Shown here in pieces: positions 13,584 through 19,892 of a DNA stretch of 35,628 nt. How positions within the stretch are numbered: position 1 is the first letter of the stretch; each line of letters starts with the position of its first letter. The position numbers and the translations under genes were made by a program. The notes beneath the pieces were generated by a model. The model saw nothing but the letters and a program-made list of their open reading frames with translations. It searched no databases and was not told the DNA's origin. The stretch covers positions 1-35,628 of IMG/VR virus record IMGVR_UViG_3300009151_000019; one strand, written 5' to 3'. Origin of the DNA: a virus.

Positions 13584-13787
13584 TTAAAGATCATACCAAT
13601 TTGATGCTTTTAAGGTGACAAATTCTTCTTCTTGGTAAGCTTCGATAACTTCTACGTCGCTAACAATTGGCTTTTCTTCATTGCTAATCAATTCGCAAGA
13701 ATATTCACCATAAATCCATTGGCAATTATAAACTTCAGTTGCCAGTATTGCCGTAAGAGGTATCAAAGCTAAAAGCCACCATTTCAC
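13584..13787 (-). CDS. small exported or membrane-anchored protein
   Basis: This 67-residue protein is the last gene of the three-gene minus-strand island, starting by ATGA overlap. Residues 1-17 (MKWWLLALIPLTAILAT) are a signal peptide or anchor, with AILA a possible cleavage site. The rest carries two cysteines nine residues apart (NCQWIYGEYSC), which could form a disulphide in the periplasm, and an acidic C-terminal part (EAYQEEEFV). No family was recognised. An envelope role such as superinfection exclusion is conceivable but unproven. Confidence 0.55.
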   Translation of the reverse strand: MKWWLLALIPLTAILATEVYNCQWIYGEYSCELISNEEKPIVSDVEVIEAYQEEEFVTLKASNWYDL

Positions 13788-14017
13788 AGCTTAGCCAAAT
13801 TTCTTTTTTTAGTTATTGTTGATTTTATAATGCTTACCATTTCCCTGTTAAGCTCTTCAGTTTCTTTATCAGTATTAATTATTTTCCACCAGGTGCCGTA
13901 AATTGTAGTTTTATCCTCTTTGGTTATCCATATTGTGACTTCGCAAATAAGAGTATCATCGCCTTTGCAATGATCTAAAAATTGGATAGTGTATTTTGAT
14001 CCTACTTTAAATTTCAT
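13784..14017 (-). CDS. hypothetical small protein
   Basis: This 77-residue protein is the middle gene of the minus-strand island and overlaps both neighbours by four bases (ATGA). The N-terminal two thirds read as a small beta barrel (VGSKYTIQFLDH, TLICEVTIWITKEDKTTIYG), and the C terminus is a basic helix (STITKKRNLAKL). No family was recognised. Confidence 0.6.
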   Translation of the reverse strand: MKFKVGSKYTIQFLDHCKGDDTLICEVTIWITKEDKTTIYGTWWKIINTDKETEELNREMVSIIKSTITKKRNLAKL

Positions 14018-14721
14018 ACCCTAGTTCCAATCCAGCGATTATTTTTATCAAGTGCCATTGGTACTAGTCTTGGTTCCGAGTTTTCAATAAAAGTTACACC
14101 GAGTATTGGGCGTTTAACTTGTAATTTGTTATATGAAAATGCCAATGATGTATCGTCAATTAAGCATCCTCCTGTAATTGCGAAGTGTAATCCGTTTCCG
14201 GCTGTCCAGTATCGTAATTCAAAAAGCTGATGATGGTGACCTTGGACCAAGGACATTCCAAAGGATTGTGAAGCGGCAAGTATATTTGACGAAATTCCAT
14301 GTACAAATTTACATTTTGTTCCGTTTGGTAGCTCAAGTATGATCGACTCATGCCAACTCCAGTCATCACTTGGTACTCCTAAAACATCGTTGTAGCTCTT
14401 TAAAAGGTGTCTAGGCATTCCTGCGTGCTTTGCGCGACGATAAGCCATGGACCCATGGTTTGAATGAAGCAATTGCATTTTTGGAAATAATTCATGAAGT
14501 GTATCTATATACCCAAGAGCCATTAATAGCTCCCTTCCTGAGCTGTCTAGGTCTGGATCGGAATCATGAAATGACATGGCTCCGTAGTCGAGTTCGTCCC
14601 CTAGGCAAATTATTCTTGTGGGATTTAATGTTTTTTTTATTTTGTGTAAAAAATCCAAACTGTCCACGTGACAATGGGGAAAGTGTAGGTCAGGAATGCA
14701 AAGTATTCTACTGTTGTCCAT
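14014..14721 (-). CDS. calcineurin-like metallophosphoesterase
   Basis: This 235-residue protein has the metallophosphoesterase motifs in order: PDLHFPH (D11, H13), GDELD (G41-D42-x2-D45), SNHGS (N88, H89), VHG (H141) and QGHHHQLFE (H162-H164). These residues hold two metal ions that hydrolyse phosphoesters. The substrate could be nucleotide, RNA end or protein phosphate; the sequence does not say. It is the promoter-proximal gene of a three-gene minus-strand island set against the surrounding plus-strand genes. The start at 14721 has an AAGGAT ribosome site. Residues 106-124 are encoded by the 55-bp block copied to 13498-13552. Confidence 0.85.
   Translation of the reverse strand: MDNSRILCIPDLHFPHCHVDSLDFLHKIKKTLNPTRIICLGDELDYGAMSFHDSDPDLDSSGRELLMALGYIDTLHELFPKMQLLHSNHGSMAYRRAKHAGMPRHLLKSYNDVLGVPSDDWSWHESIILELPNGTKCKFVHGISSNILAASQSFGMSLVQGHHHQLFELRYWTAGNGLHFAITGGCLIDDTSLAFSYNKLQVKRPILGVTFIENSEPRLVPMALDKNNRWIGTRV
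14352..14406. repeat. 55-bp repeat, parent copy inside the phosphoesterase gene
   Basis: This copy encodes phosphoesterase residues about 106-124 (region SYNDVLGVPSDDWSW) and is probably the original, because it sits inside an intact conserved gene. Confidence 0.92.
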
Positions 14722-14829
14722 CTCGCATCCTTGTTTGAGTTATTTAATTTTTGCACGGATTTATTTTTATTGCAATTTGTGAATTGTGAAATAATAATAG
14801 ACCAAACCAACCCAGTAAAAGGAGTATTT
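14722..14829. promoter_or_regulatory. divergent regulatory region between phosphoesterase and basic-protein genes
   Basis: The 108 bp between two divergent genes contain TTGCAA (14770-14775) and TAATAA (14792-14797), 16 bases apart, as a candidate rightward promoter. A dyad, CAATT-TGTG-AATTG (14773-14786), overlaps its spacer and may be an operator. On the minus strand weak TTCACA/TTGCAA boxes face the phosphoesterase gene. All are by-eye assignments. Confidence 0.35.
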
Positions 14830-14982
14830 ATGCCATTGAAAAAAGGCTCTAGTAAAAACACAATTTCAAAAAACATTAAAGTAGAAATTAAATCTGGAAA
14901 ACCGCAAAAACAAGCGGTTGCAATTGCTTTAAGTGTTGCCAAAAAAGCAAAAAAGAAAGTTGCTTCAAAAAAGAAGAAATAA
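14830..14982 (+). CDS. small basic phage protein (MPLKKGSS type)
   Basis: This 50-residue protein starts at the ATG at 14830 behind AAAGGAG; a longer reading upstream lacks a ribosome site. The pattern MPLKKGSSKNTISKNIK, SGKPQKQAVAIAL and a lysine-rich tail is one I recognise from many phage genomes, function unknown to me. The charge (about one third lysine) suggests nucleic-acid binding. It opens a three-gene group that ends at a strong terminator. Confidence 0.7.
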   Translation: MPLKKGSSKNTISKNIKVEIKSGKPQKQAVAIALSVAKKAKKKVASKKKK

Positions 14983-14983
14983 C

Positions 14984-15274
14984 ATGAGCGCAGTTTTTAT
15001 TTCAATAGCTGTTACTTTAATCACTTATTGGCTTTTTAAACCCTGGGAAAGCATTTACATGGTTGAAAATGAAATAATAGACGTTAAAACTTATGGTGAA
15101 ATTAATATTTTCAGAGCTCCATTTAGAAAAATTTACAGGAATAGAGTTTACTCTGAATTAGAGTATGATATTTTCTGCCTTAAGTCATGCAACAGATTAA
15201 CAAAAATAAATAAATATATTTTGGCAACTCTTGACGACGAACCAGAGATACTTAAACAAATAAAGGGGAATTAA
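14984..15274 (+). CDS. membrane-anchored hypothetical protein
   Basis: This 96-residue protein uses the ATG at 14984, one base after the preceding stop, with a weak AAGAAG ribosome site. Residues 1-17 (MSAVFISIAVTLITYWL) form an N-terminal membrane helix. The soluble part has a basic patch (FRKIYRNRVY) and two cysteines (FCLKSCN). It lies between two lysine-rich miniproteins. No family was recognised. Confidence 0.55.
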   Translation: MSAVFISIAVTLITYWLFKPWESIYMVENEIIDVKTYGEINIFRAPFRKIYRNRVYSELEYDIFCLKSCNRLTKINKYILATLDDEPEILKQIKGN

Positions 15275-15275
15275 A

Positions 15276-15389
15276 ATGGCTAAAGCGATGACAGCAAAAA
15301 AACAAGTAGCAAAAGCAAGCGCAAAAAAAGAAATGAAAGTAATTAAAAAAGCTTCAAAAAAAGTTGTAGCTAAGAAAAAAATAAAGTAA
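15276..15389 (+). CDS. lysine/alanine-rich histone-like miniprotein
   Basis: This 37-residue ORF begins at 15276 behind AAAGGGG, one base after the previous stop. It is built of Lys, Ala and Val (MAKAMTAKKQVAKASAKKEM...), like the C-terminal tail of histone H1 or of Hc1-type proteins, and has no acidic residue except one Glu. It is likely to bind DNA or RNA non-specifically. The terminator follows about 45 bases later. Confidence 0.6.
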   Translation: MAKAMTAKKQVAKASAKKEMKVIKKASKKVVAKKKIK

Positions 15390-15432
15390 TTTATTTTTTG
15401 TTCGAAGGTTAGTGCCCTAACTGAGAATAATT

Positions 15433-15465
15433 GGGGTTAAGTGTTAAAGCTTAACCCCTTTTTTT
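15433..15465 (+). terminator. strong intrinsic terminator between convergent operons
   Basis: GGGGTTAAG (15433-15441) pairs with CTTAACCCC (15450-15458) and is followed by seven T, a classic plus-strand terminator. On the minus strand the same stem is followed by AATTATT, so it may also stop late transcripts less efficiently. A second stem, GTTAG/CTAAC (15408-15421), stands just upstream. Confidence 0.92.
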
Positions 15466-15571
15466 ATGCCTTGGTTTGTTCTGTCCAGGTAAAGCCATCC
15501 TCATTTGCATAAGGCATGGCAACCCATAATTCATAAATTTCATCTAGAAAATAACATTCCCCTGTTTTCAT
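15464..15571 (-). CDS. small ORF coupled to the last fibre gene
   Basis: This 35-residue ORF (MKTGECYFLDEIYELWVAMP...) starts by TAATG overlap with the fibre stop, which implies reinitiation. It is acidic with several aromatic residues. It is the last gene of the late operon and ends in the bidirectional hairpin. It could be a fibre assembly helper, but this is inferred only from position. Confidence 0.45.
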   Translation of the reverse strand: MKTGECYFLDEIYELWVAMPYANEDGFTWTEQTKA

Positions 15572-17838
15572 TAATCATGTGCCTTAATTAGTACATACCC
15601 TGCGGTTACACCGACTCCAGCAGTTGAAACTCTTGCTCTTAGTGCGGCTGCATTTGTTCCGTTTACTGTTAACTGCACCGTGCTGCTTGCTACAGATGTT
15701 AAAGGTGTACCTATTGAATACCAAGTTGTCCCGAAATCATCACTTCCTTCTAATTGAAGAACAGGGGCAGTTGTTGCAGCTCCAATGTTTATCATTAATT
15801 GAATTCCGTTTCCGCAATCTCTTGCTAGAATAATTGCAGTCGTACTGTTTAAAGTAGTTAAAACAATAGTTCTATCGACTAATTGTCTTTGAGGAATTGC
15901 AGGATAACTTGATTGAAGTCTGTTTACCGCTCTTGTAAAAGATGGAGTTGTGCCCCCGACTGTTTGAACATATCTGACGCGGTTTCCAAGAAAAGGTATG
16001 GCAGGACTTCTATACATCCCTACAGCAGTAATTCTAGGAAAATCATAAACTTTGTACCAGTTTGTCCCAGTATCGTCTGATTCCTCAATTGAAAAATCGA
16101 GAGTTGGAGAAGTTCCAGAAACAACAGTTACCGGAATGTTTACTTCGTAAGAAATACCAAAAGTAGGCGTAAAGGCAGCCGTAGTTGTAGTCGTTGTCAG
16201 CGCAGCCGAAGCAACGTCAGCCACAATTGTTGGTATTGCCAGGTTGGCAGATGTTATAGCTGCAACAGTCGTAACGGTTGTAATCGTACCAGAAGTCACC
16301 GTCACAGCAGGAGAGTTTAACACAGTCACTGGTAACTGTGAGTTTTGTGACATGTTCGAAACAGAGTTTAAAGCTACGTTCTGGAGGGTCCTGTTTAAAA
16401 CAGCAGCCATACCCATTGTAAAAGTAGTTGTAGACGCTGGAGCAACGGTACCGTTTAGTACGTGAATTTGAAAAAATAATGCCGTGCTTTCTTCTGGAAT
16501 AGACTGAACCGTTTCAGCTCTTCTTGCCATTGGAACAGTAGCTGCGATTGCCTGAAGAGAATCTGCAAGCGACACTTGCCCATCCTCAATGGTAATTTCG
16601 GCAATATGCCCAGGGGAAGCAGTCGTGTTTATCGTTGAAATAAATGCAGTAGAGTTTGTGTTGTAACCTCTTCTTTGTGTTTCTAAGGTTACGTTTGTTG
16701 CAACTGCTGCCGTGTAGTTGGCGCGAACAGCATTCCAGCCAACTAATGACAAAGTACCAGTACCAGTTGCCGGAAAGCCAGCTACGGTAAAAGTGACTGC
16801 GTTTCCAGCTACAGAAGCAATTGCATACCTTCCAGGAATTGTTCCGGCTGTTCCAGTAATTGCCTGCATAATTAAAGATTGACCAGTATTTGCAGTGGTA
16901 AATGGGTTTGATGGAATTGTAACTGTAACTGATGTTGAAGAGTTGATCGTGTAGGCAAGATTATCTCCGATAACATCCACTAGTTCGATATAAAAGTTAT
17001 TATTGACAATTCTTTGAGATAATATTGCAGCCCATCTGAGAGCCATTGGTCCAGAAAATGATTGCGTTGATCTCAAAATAGTTTCATCGTTTACAGTTGT
17101 CCCTGTTGTGATTGCCAAGTTTCCGTTGTTTTGTGAAACTGTCATCCCGGCACCAGTTTGGATAACTGTAAAAAAAGCCGAATCTACTCCAGATGGAATT
17201 GCTGATGCAAACGTCGTTCTAAATGCTTTTTGAGGAGCTGGAGTAACAACAATAGAACTTGTGTTTCTTGCCGCTGGGTTTGTTGATTGCTGTACAATTC
17301 CAACTGAACCAGAAATTTGCTGTGTTGCTGGTAAGTTAGAAACAGAAACAGAGCCAGATACTGGCTGAGTTGCTTGAAAAAATGTACCTGTTACAGGAGT
17401 TGTTGGCATTGTTGCAATTGAAACAGGCTGAGTAGCTGGAAAATTGGACACTGTTACCGAACCAGATACCGGTTGCGTCACTGGAAAATTAGATACTGAA
17501 ACAGATCCGGAAACTGGTTGGGTTACAGGATAAAATGTTCCAGTTACGGACAATGGAGACGTTAATTTAGTATCTATTGAGGCAAGACTAGCATTTCCAG
17601 TTGTTTGAAGTGCAGAAGTTGAAACTTTTCCATCGATTGACGAAAGAGAAGCATTTCCAATTACTTGGTTTGCTGCTGATGCGTCACCACCACCACCACC
17701 TCCACCGCCACCCGAAACAGGCGAGACGTTTCCATTTCCATCAGTCGTATAAACAACAACAGCGGGATAAACTCGACCTGTATTGTCTAAAACCTCAACA
17801 GCACCTTTGTTTTTCGGGGTAATTATGTTATCTGACAT
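15571..17838 (-). CDS. tail fibre-like protein with repeat-rich N terminus
   Basis: This 755-residue protein is the last large late gene, with a strong AGGAGG ribosome site. Residues 43-51 are nine glycines, a flexible hinge. Residues 98-180 repeat the unit VSGSVSVSNFP-x-TQP about five times, typical of extended phage fibres. The C-terminal 250 residues hold two related beta-sandwich units marked EESDDTGTNWYKV and EGSDDFGTTWYSI. It shares the module LQTTGNASLASIDTK with the 523-residue protein at 22201-23772. It probably forms a receptor-binding appendage. Only one cysteine is present, unlike the neighbouring exported protein. Confidence 0.65.
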   Translation of the reverse strand: MSDNIITPKNKGAVEVLDNTGRVYPAVVVYTTDGNGNVSPVSGGGGGGGGGDASAANQVIGNASLSSIDGKVSTSALQTTGNASLASIDTKLTSPLSVTGTFYPVTQPVSGSVSVSNFPVTQPVSGSVTVSNFPATQPVSIATMPTTPVTGTFFQATQPVSGSVSVSNLPATQQISGSVGIVQQSTNPAARNTSSIVVTPAPQKAFRTTFASAIPSGVDSAFFTVIQTGAGMTVSQNNGNLAITTGTTVNDETILRSTQSFSGPMALRWAAILSQRIVNNNFYIELVDVIGDNLAYTINSSTSVTVTIPSNPFTTANTGQSLIMQAITGTAGTIPGRYAIASVAGNAVTFTVAGFPATGTGTLSLVGWNAVRANYTAAVATNVTLETQRRGYNTNSTAFISTINTTASPGHIAEITIEDGQVSLADSLQAIAATVPMARRAETVQSIPEESTALFFQIHVLNGTVAPASTTTFTMGMAAVLNRTLQNVALNSVSNMSQNSQLPVTVLNSPAVTVTSGTITTVTTVAAITSANLAIPTIVADVASAALTTTTTTAAFTPTFGISYEVNIPVTVVSGTSPTLDFSIEESDDTGTNWYKVYDFPRITAVGMYRSPAIPFLGNRVRYVQTVGGTTPSFTRAVNRLQSSYPAIPQRQLVDRTIVLTTLNSTTAIILARDCGNGIQLMINIGAATTAPVLQLEGSDDFGTTWYSIGTPLTSVASSTVQLTVNGTNAAALRARVSTAGVGVTAGYVLIKAHD

Positions 17839-17846
17839 GAGTCCTC

Positions 17847-18161
17847 CTATGGATTCACTGAATTAATTCTATTTTCCCATGATGCAATTTCTTTATTGCA
17901 ATCATTGTATTTTTTGCATTGCTTAAGGAAATATTCCTTTATTTTAACCCATGAATCAACAGGAACCAAGACAGATTCTATTTTAATATCTGTCCAAGTT
18001 TTGCCATTCAATAGGACTGTATCATTAATTATGATTTGCTTATCGCTTATCGTCCACGCACAAAAGCCAGTATTAGGCGTTCTTGGACGGCAAATTGGTA
18101 CATCTGGAAGACTTGAGCATGAACTAAGAAGTAAAAGAAACAAGACGCTTAAATGCTTCAT
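17847..18161 (-). CDS. phage lipoprotein, possible outer-membrane spanin
   Basis: This 104-residue protein uses the ATG at 18161 with a GGAGGG ribosome site, inside the upstream gene. MKHLSVLFLLLLSSC is a lipoprotein signal with the lipobox LSSC, so C15 would be acylated. The mature part has Pro-rich SSLPDVPICRPRTPNTGF, then GKTWTDIKIESVLVPVDSW and QCKKYNDC. Small phage lipoproteins of this design occur in lysis cassettes and may act as Rz1-type spanins, although it is longer than typical Rz1. Its overlap with another reading frame is also Rz1-like. The partner could be the 63-residue membrane protein at 18825. Confidence 0.65.
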   Translation of the reverse strand: MKHLSVLFLLLLSSCSSLPDVPICRPRTPNTGFCAWTISDKQIIINDTVLLNGKTWTDIKIESVLVPVDSWVKIKEYFLKQCKKYNDCNKEIASWENRINSVNP

Positions 18162-18450
18162 CAGCTGCCCTCCTAGCCTCTTCGGTTTGTAGTGATTCTG
18201 CAAGATGTGCGGCTTTTACATATGCAGCACCTTCTTCAGTTGTTCGAAGGTCAACATAGATAAAAAAAGAAATTAATTCCAAGCCATCTGCAACTTTTAC
18301 AATTAACCACTTTAACCCCTGAGCAATTAAAAAGTTAAATGGTGGAATGTTTAAATAAGGAAATGCAGAGAAGAGGGCAGCTTGAGCCACCCCCAAAGAA
18401 CTTTTGATGAAATAATCTTTGCTAATTTTAGCAAGATCAGTAGATAGCAT
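18124..18450 (-). CDS. lysis-cassette hypothetical protein
   Basis: This 108-residue protein starts one base after the upstream stop without a clear ribosome site, so reinitiation is likely. Residues about 20-65 are hydrophobic to amphipathic (QAALFSAFPYLNIPPFNFLI, LKWLIVKVADGLELISFFIY), and the C-terminal 45 residues are a charged helix. The shape could suit a holin or other membrane-associated lysis factor, but no clean transmembrane pair is seen. No characterised family was recognised. Confidence 0.5.
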   Translation of the reverse strand: MLSTDLAKISKDYFIKSSLGVAQAALFSAFPYLNIPPFNFLIAQGLKWLIVKVADGLELISFFIYVDLRTTEEGAAYVKAAHLAESLQTEEARRAADEAFKRLVSFTS

Positions 18451-18451
18451 C

Positions 18452-18679
18452 CTAAGCCAGTAGCGATGCTTTTAAAGCTTCAACTTCTTTTTTAATGAGT
18501 GCCTCTAAAGCTGGGTTAAGTGCAGGAAGAATCATTGCAACAGCTGCATCATCAATTGGAGTTGCTGTTTTTGCAACGGCTTCTTTCAAAGCTTCTTCTC
18601 CTAAATCTTTAACTAGTCCAATTACTAATTTTTCTAGGTCAATACACTCAACCAATAGTTTAACTAAATCTTTTTTCAT
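18452..18679 (-). CDS. amphipathic helical protein of the lysis cassette
   Basis: This 75-residue protein begins by ATGA overlap with the 50-residue ORF and has AAGGAAGG as ribosome site. It is almost entirely amphipathic helix (KLLVECIDLEKLVIGLVKDL, ALEALIKKEVEALKASLLA). No signal or cysteine pair is seen. The function is unknown; membrane association or a role with the neighbouring small proteins is possible. Confidence 0.55.
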   Translation of the reverse strand: MKKDLVKLLVECIDLEKLVIGLVKDLGEEALKEAVAKTATPIDDAAVAMILPALNPALEALIKKEVEALKASLLA

Positions 18680-18828
18680 TTTTCCTTCCTTTTTAGTAAA
18701 TTGCCAATAAGCTGAACTAGCCCATTGGATTTTATGTTTGGATTTAATGATAGCACTTCGGAATAAATTAACGCAATAAATGGTAAAATTGTTGCTTTGT
18801 TTTCAATGATAAATAATAAAATTTTCAT
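18676..18828 (-). CDS. 50-residue membrane protein in the lysis cassette
   Basis: This ORF starts at the ATG at 18828 behind GGAG and overlaps both neighbours by four bases (ATGA at each end). The N-terminal half (ILLFIIENKATILPFIALIY) is hydrophobic with one charged break, followed by a short basic tail. Tight coupling on both sides is good evidence that it is translated. It may be a holin-like or accessory lysis peptide. Confidence 0.6.
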   Translation of the reverse strand: MKILLFIIENKATILPFIALIYSEVLSLNPNIKSNGLVQLIGNLLKRKEK

Positions 18829-19016
18829 TTTTTCTCCAAGATCAAATAGTTTTTTATAAATCTTGTATCTGCTTTAATTTCTAAAATATCCGACTTAAGA
18901 TTAGAAACTTCTGCCTGGGACTGATAAGACGATGCCACAAAACTTATAAACCAAGCCAATAATGGAGCTATCATTGTGAATAAAATAGCCTCAAGCTTTA
19001 GTTTTTTTAAGTTCAT
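18825..19016 (-). CDS. small membrane protein with coiled coil, possible holin or inner-membrane spanin
   Basis: This 63-residue protein uses the ATG at 19016 with a perfect GGAGG ribosome site; a longer upstream reading lacks one. Residues 9-30 (EAILFTMIAPLLAWFISFVA) form one membrane helix, and residues 34-55 (AEVSNLKSDILEIKADTRFI) a coiled coil. An N-terminal helix followed by an outward coiled coil is the shape of an i-spanin, though far shorter than Rz. It could also be a holin. The stop overlaps the next start (ATGA). Confidence 0.55.
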   Translation of the reverse strand: MNLKKLKLEAILFTMIAPLLAWFISFVASSYQSQAEVSNLKSDILEIKADTRFIKNYLILEKK

Positions 19017-19029
19017 AGCGCCTCCTGTG

Positions 19030-19419
19030 CTATTTAAGTTTTCTTCCAATCTTGTACAAAAGAACTTCAATCTTATCTGCTTGATCGGCAAGTAAGTTTT
19101 GAGTTCCTAGGCTCTCCTTTGGAGAAAGCGTTTTAATTATGCTCAATACATGTACAAGTGCGTTTTTTGTAGTTTCAAAATGATCATCGTTGCTTTTAGA
19201 AAGCATGTCACTTGCCTTGCTTACAATGTCGTGAAGATTTAAACTATCGCTTTTTGTTCCGATATATCTTTCAATAACAGAATCATAAAAGTCATCCATT
19301 AAGGGATAAACTTCTCCGAAAAAAGCATGATCTTCAAAAAACGTTGCGCCTTTGCTTAAATTATGTGCATGGTGCGTAAATAGGTTTATTGCCCTGTAAA
19401 GTATTGCTAGCTCAATCAT
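19030..19419 (-). CDS. Dps/ferritin-like protein
   Basis: This 129-residue helical protein overlaps the endolysin stop (ATGA) and has a GGAG ribosome site. The stretch from H19 to E50 follows the Dps ferroxidase pattern. H19-NLSKGATFFED-H31 mirrors H51...H63 of E. coli Dps with the same 12-residue step, and D46 and E50 sit at +15 and +19 from H31, as D78 and E82 do. The remaining ligand (Dps D67) would be G35, with E36 adjacent. Dps proteins oxidise iron, form 12-mers and protect DNA. Here the protein is shorter than Dps at the N terminus. Its role beside the lysis genes is unknown. Confidence 0.6.
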   Translation of the reverse strand: MIELAILYRAINLFTHHAHNLSKGATFFEDHAFFGEVYPLMDDFYDSVIERYIGTKSDSLNLHDIVSKASDMLSKSNDDHFETTKNALVHVLSIIKTLSPKESLGTQNLLADQADKIEVLLYKIGRKLK

Positions 19420-19889
19420 TTTTTATCTCCTAAGAATAAATTTCTTTCTGCGGTTCTTCTACGAAGCAAGCCTTTGGAAGTTAGCTTTATACCCCATTTA
19501 GTGTATTTACAATATGTCATGAAGGCATCTGCAATTAAGTCAGGATGCTTAGAATAAATCGCATCTCCCATAGTAGTTCCAGGGTAACATTTACCAATCC
19601 CAACGTTGTATAGAAATGAAATTAAAGCATCGTATTGATTCTGATTTGGTTGCCAATTGATCTTGCCTAAGACTTGATTAAAATAAGCGCACTTTTCTGT
19701 CACTTCATGATCGAGCCACGTTTCAGCTTGCTCACGCGTACAAGTGTCATTTTTTGACACCTTTAAACCGTTTGGATATTTAATCGTGCCTATTCCAATA
19801 GTCCATATTCCAGCTTGATCTTGGTAAGCCGAGGGGAAAAACCCCTCGAACTCTGTTATGAAATTAAGACCATTTTGAGATATCTTCAT
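19416..19889 (-). CDS. GH24 endolysin (lysozyme/muramidase)
   Basis: This 157-residue enzyme hydrolyses the N-acetylmuramic acid-N-acetylglucosamine bond of peptidoglycan to release virions. The catalytic triad is visible: E15 in ITEFEG, D24 in AYQDQ and T30 in WTIGIGT, spaced as E11, D20 and T26 of T4 lysozyme. QYDALISFLYNVGIG and the closing GLLRRRTAERNLF are also family hallmarks. There is no signal peptide, so it should need a holin. Several cysteines are present. The start at 19889 follows the stop of the exported protein gene by three bases. Confidence 0.93.
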   Translation of the reverse strand: MKISQNGLNFITEFEGFFPSAYQDQAGIWTIGIGTIKYPNGLKVSKNDTCTREQAETWLDHEVTEKCAYFNQVLGKINWQPNQNQYDALISFLYNVGIGKCYPGTTMGDAIYSKHPDLIADAFMTYCKYTKWGIKLTSKGLLRRRTAERNLFLGDKK

Positions 19890-19892
19890 TAA

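Noticed and set aside
15390-15432. tRNA-like GTTCGA near 15400
   Set aside because: No cloverleaf can be drawn around it; it adjoins a small hairpin and a terminator. No other tRNA was seen in the window.
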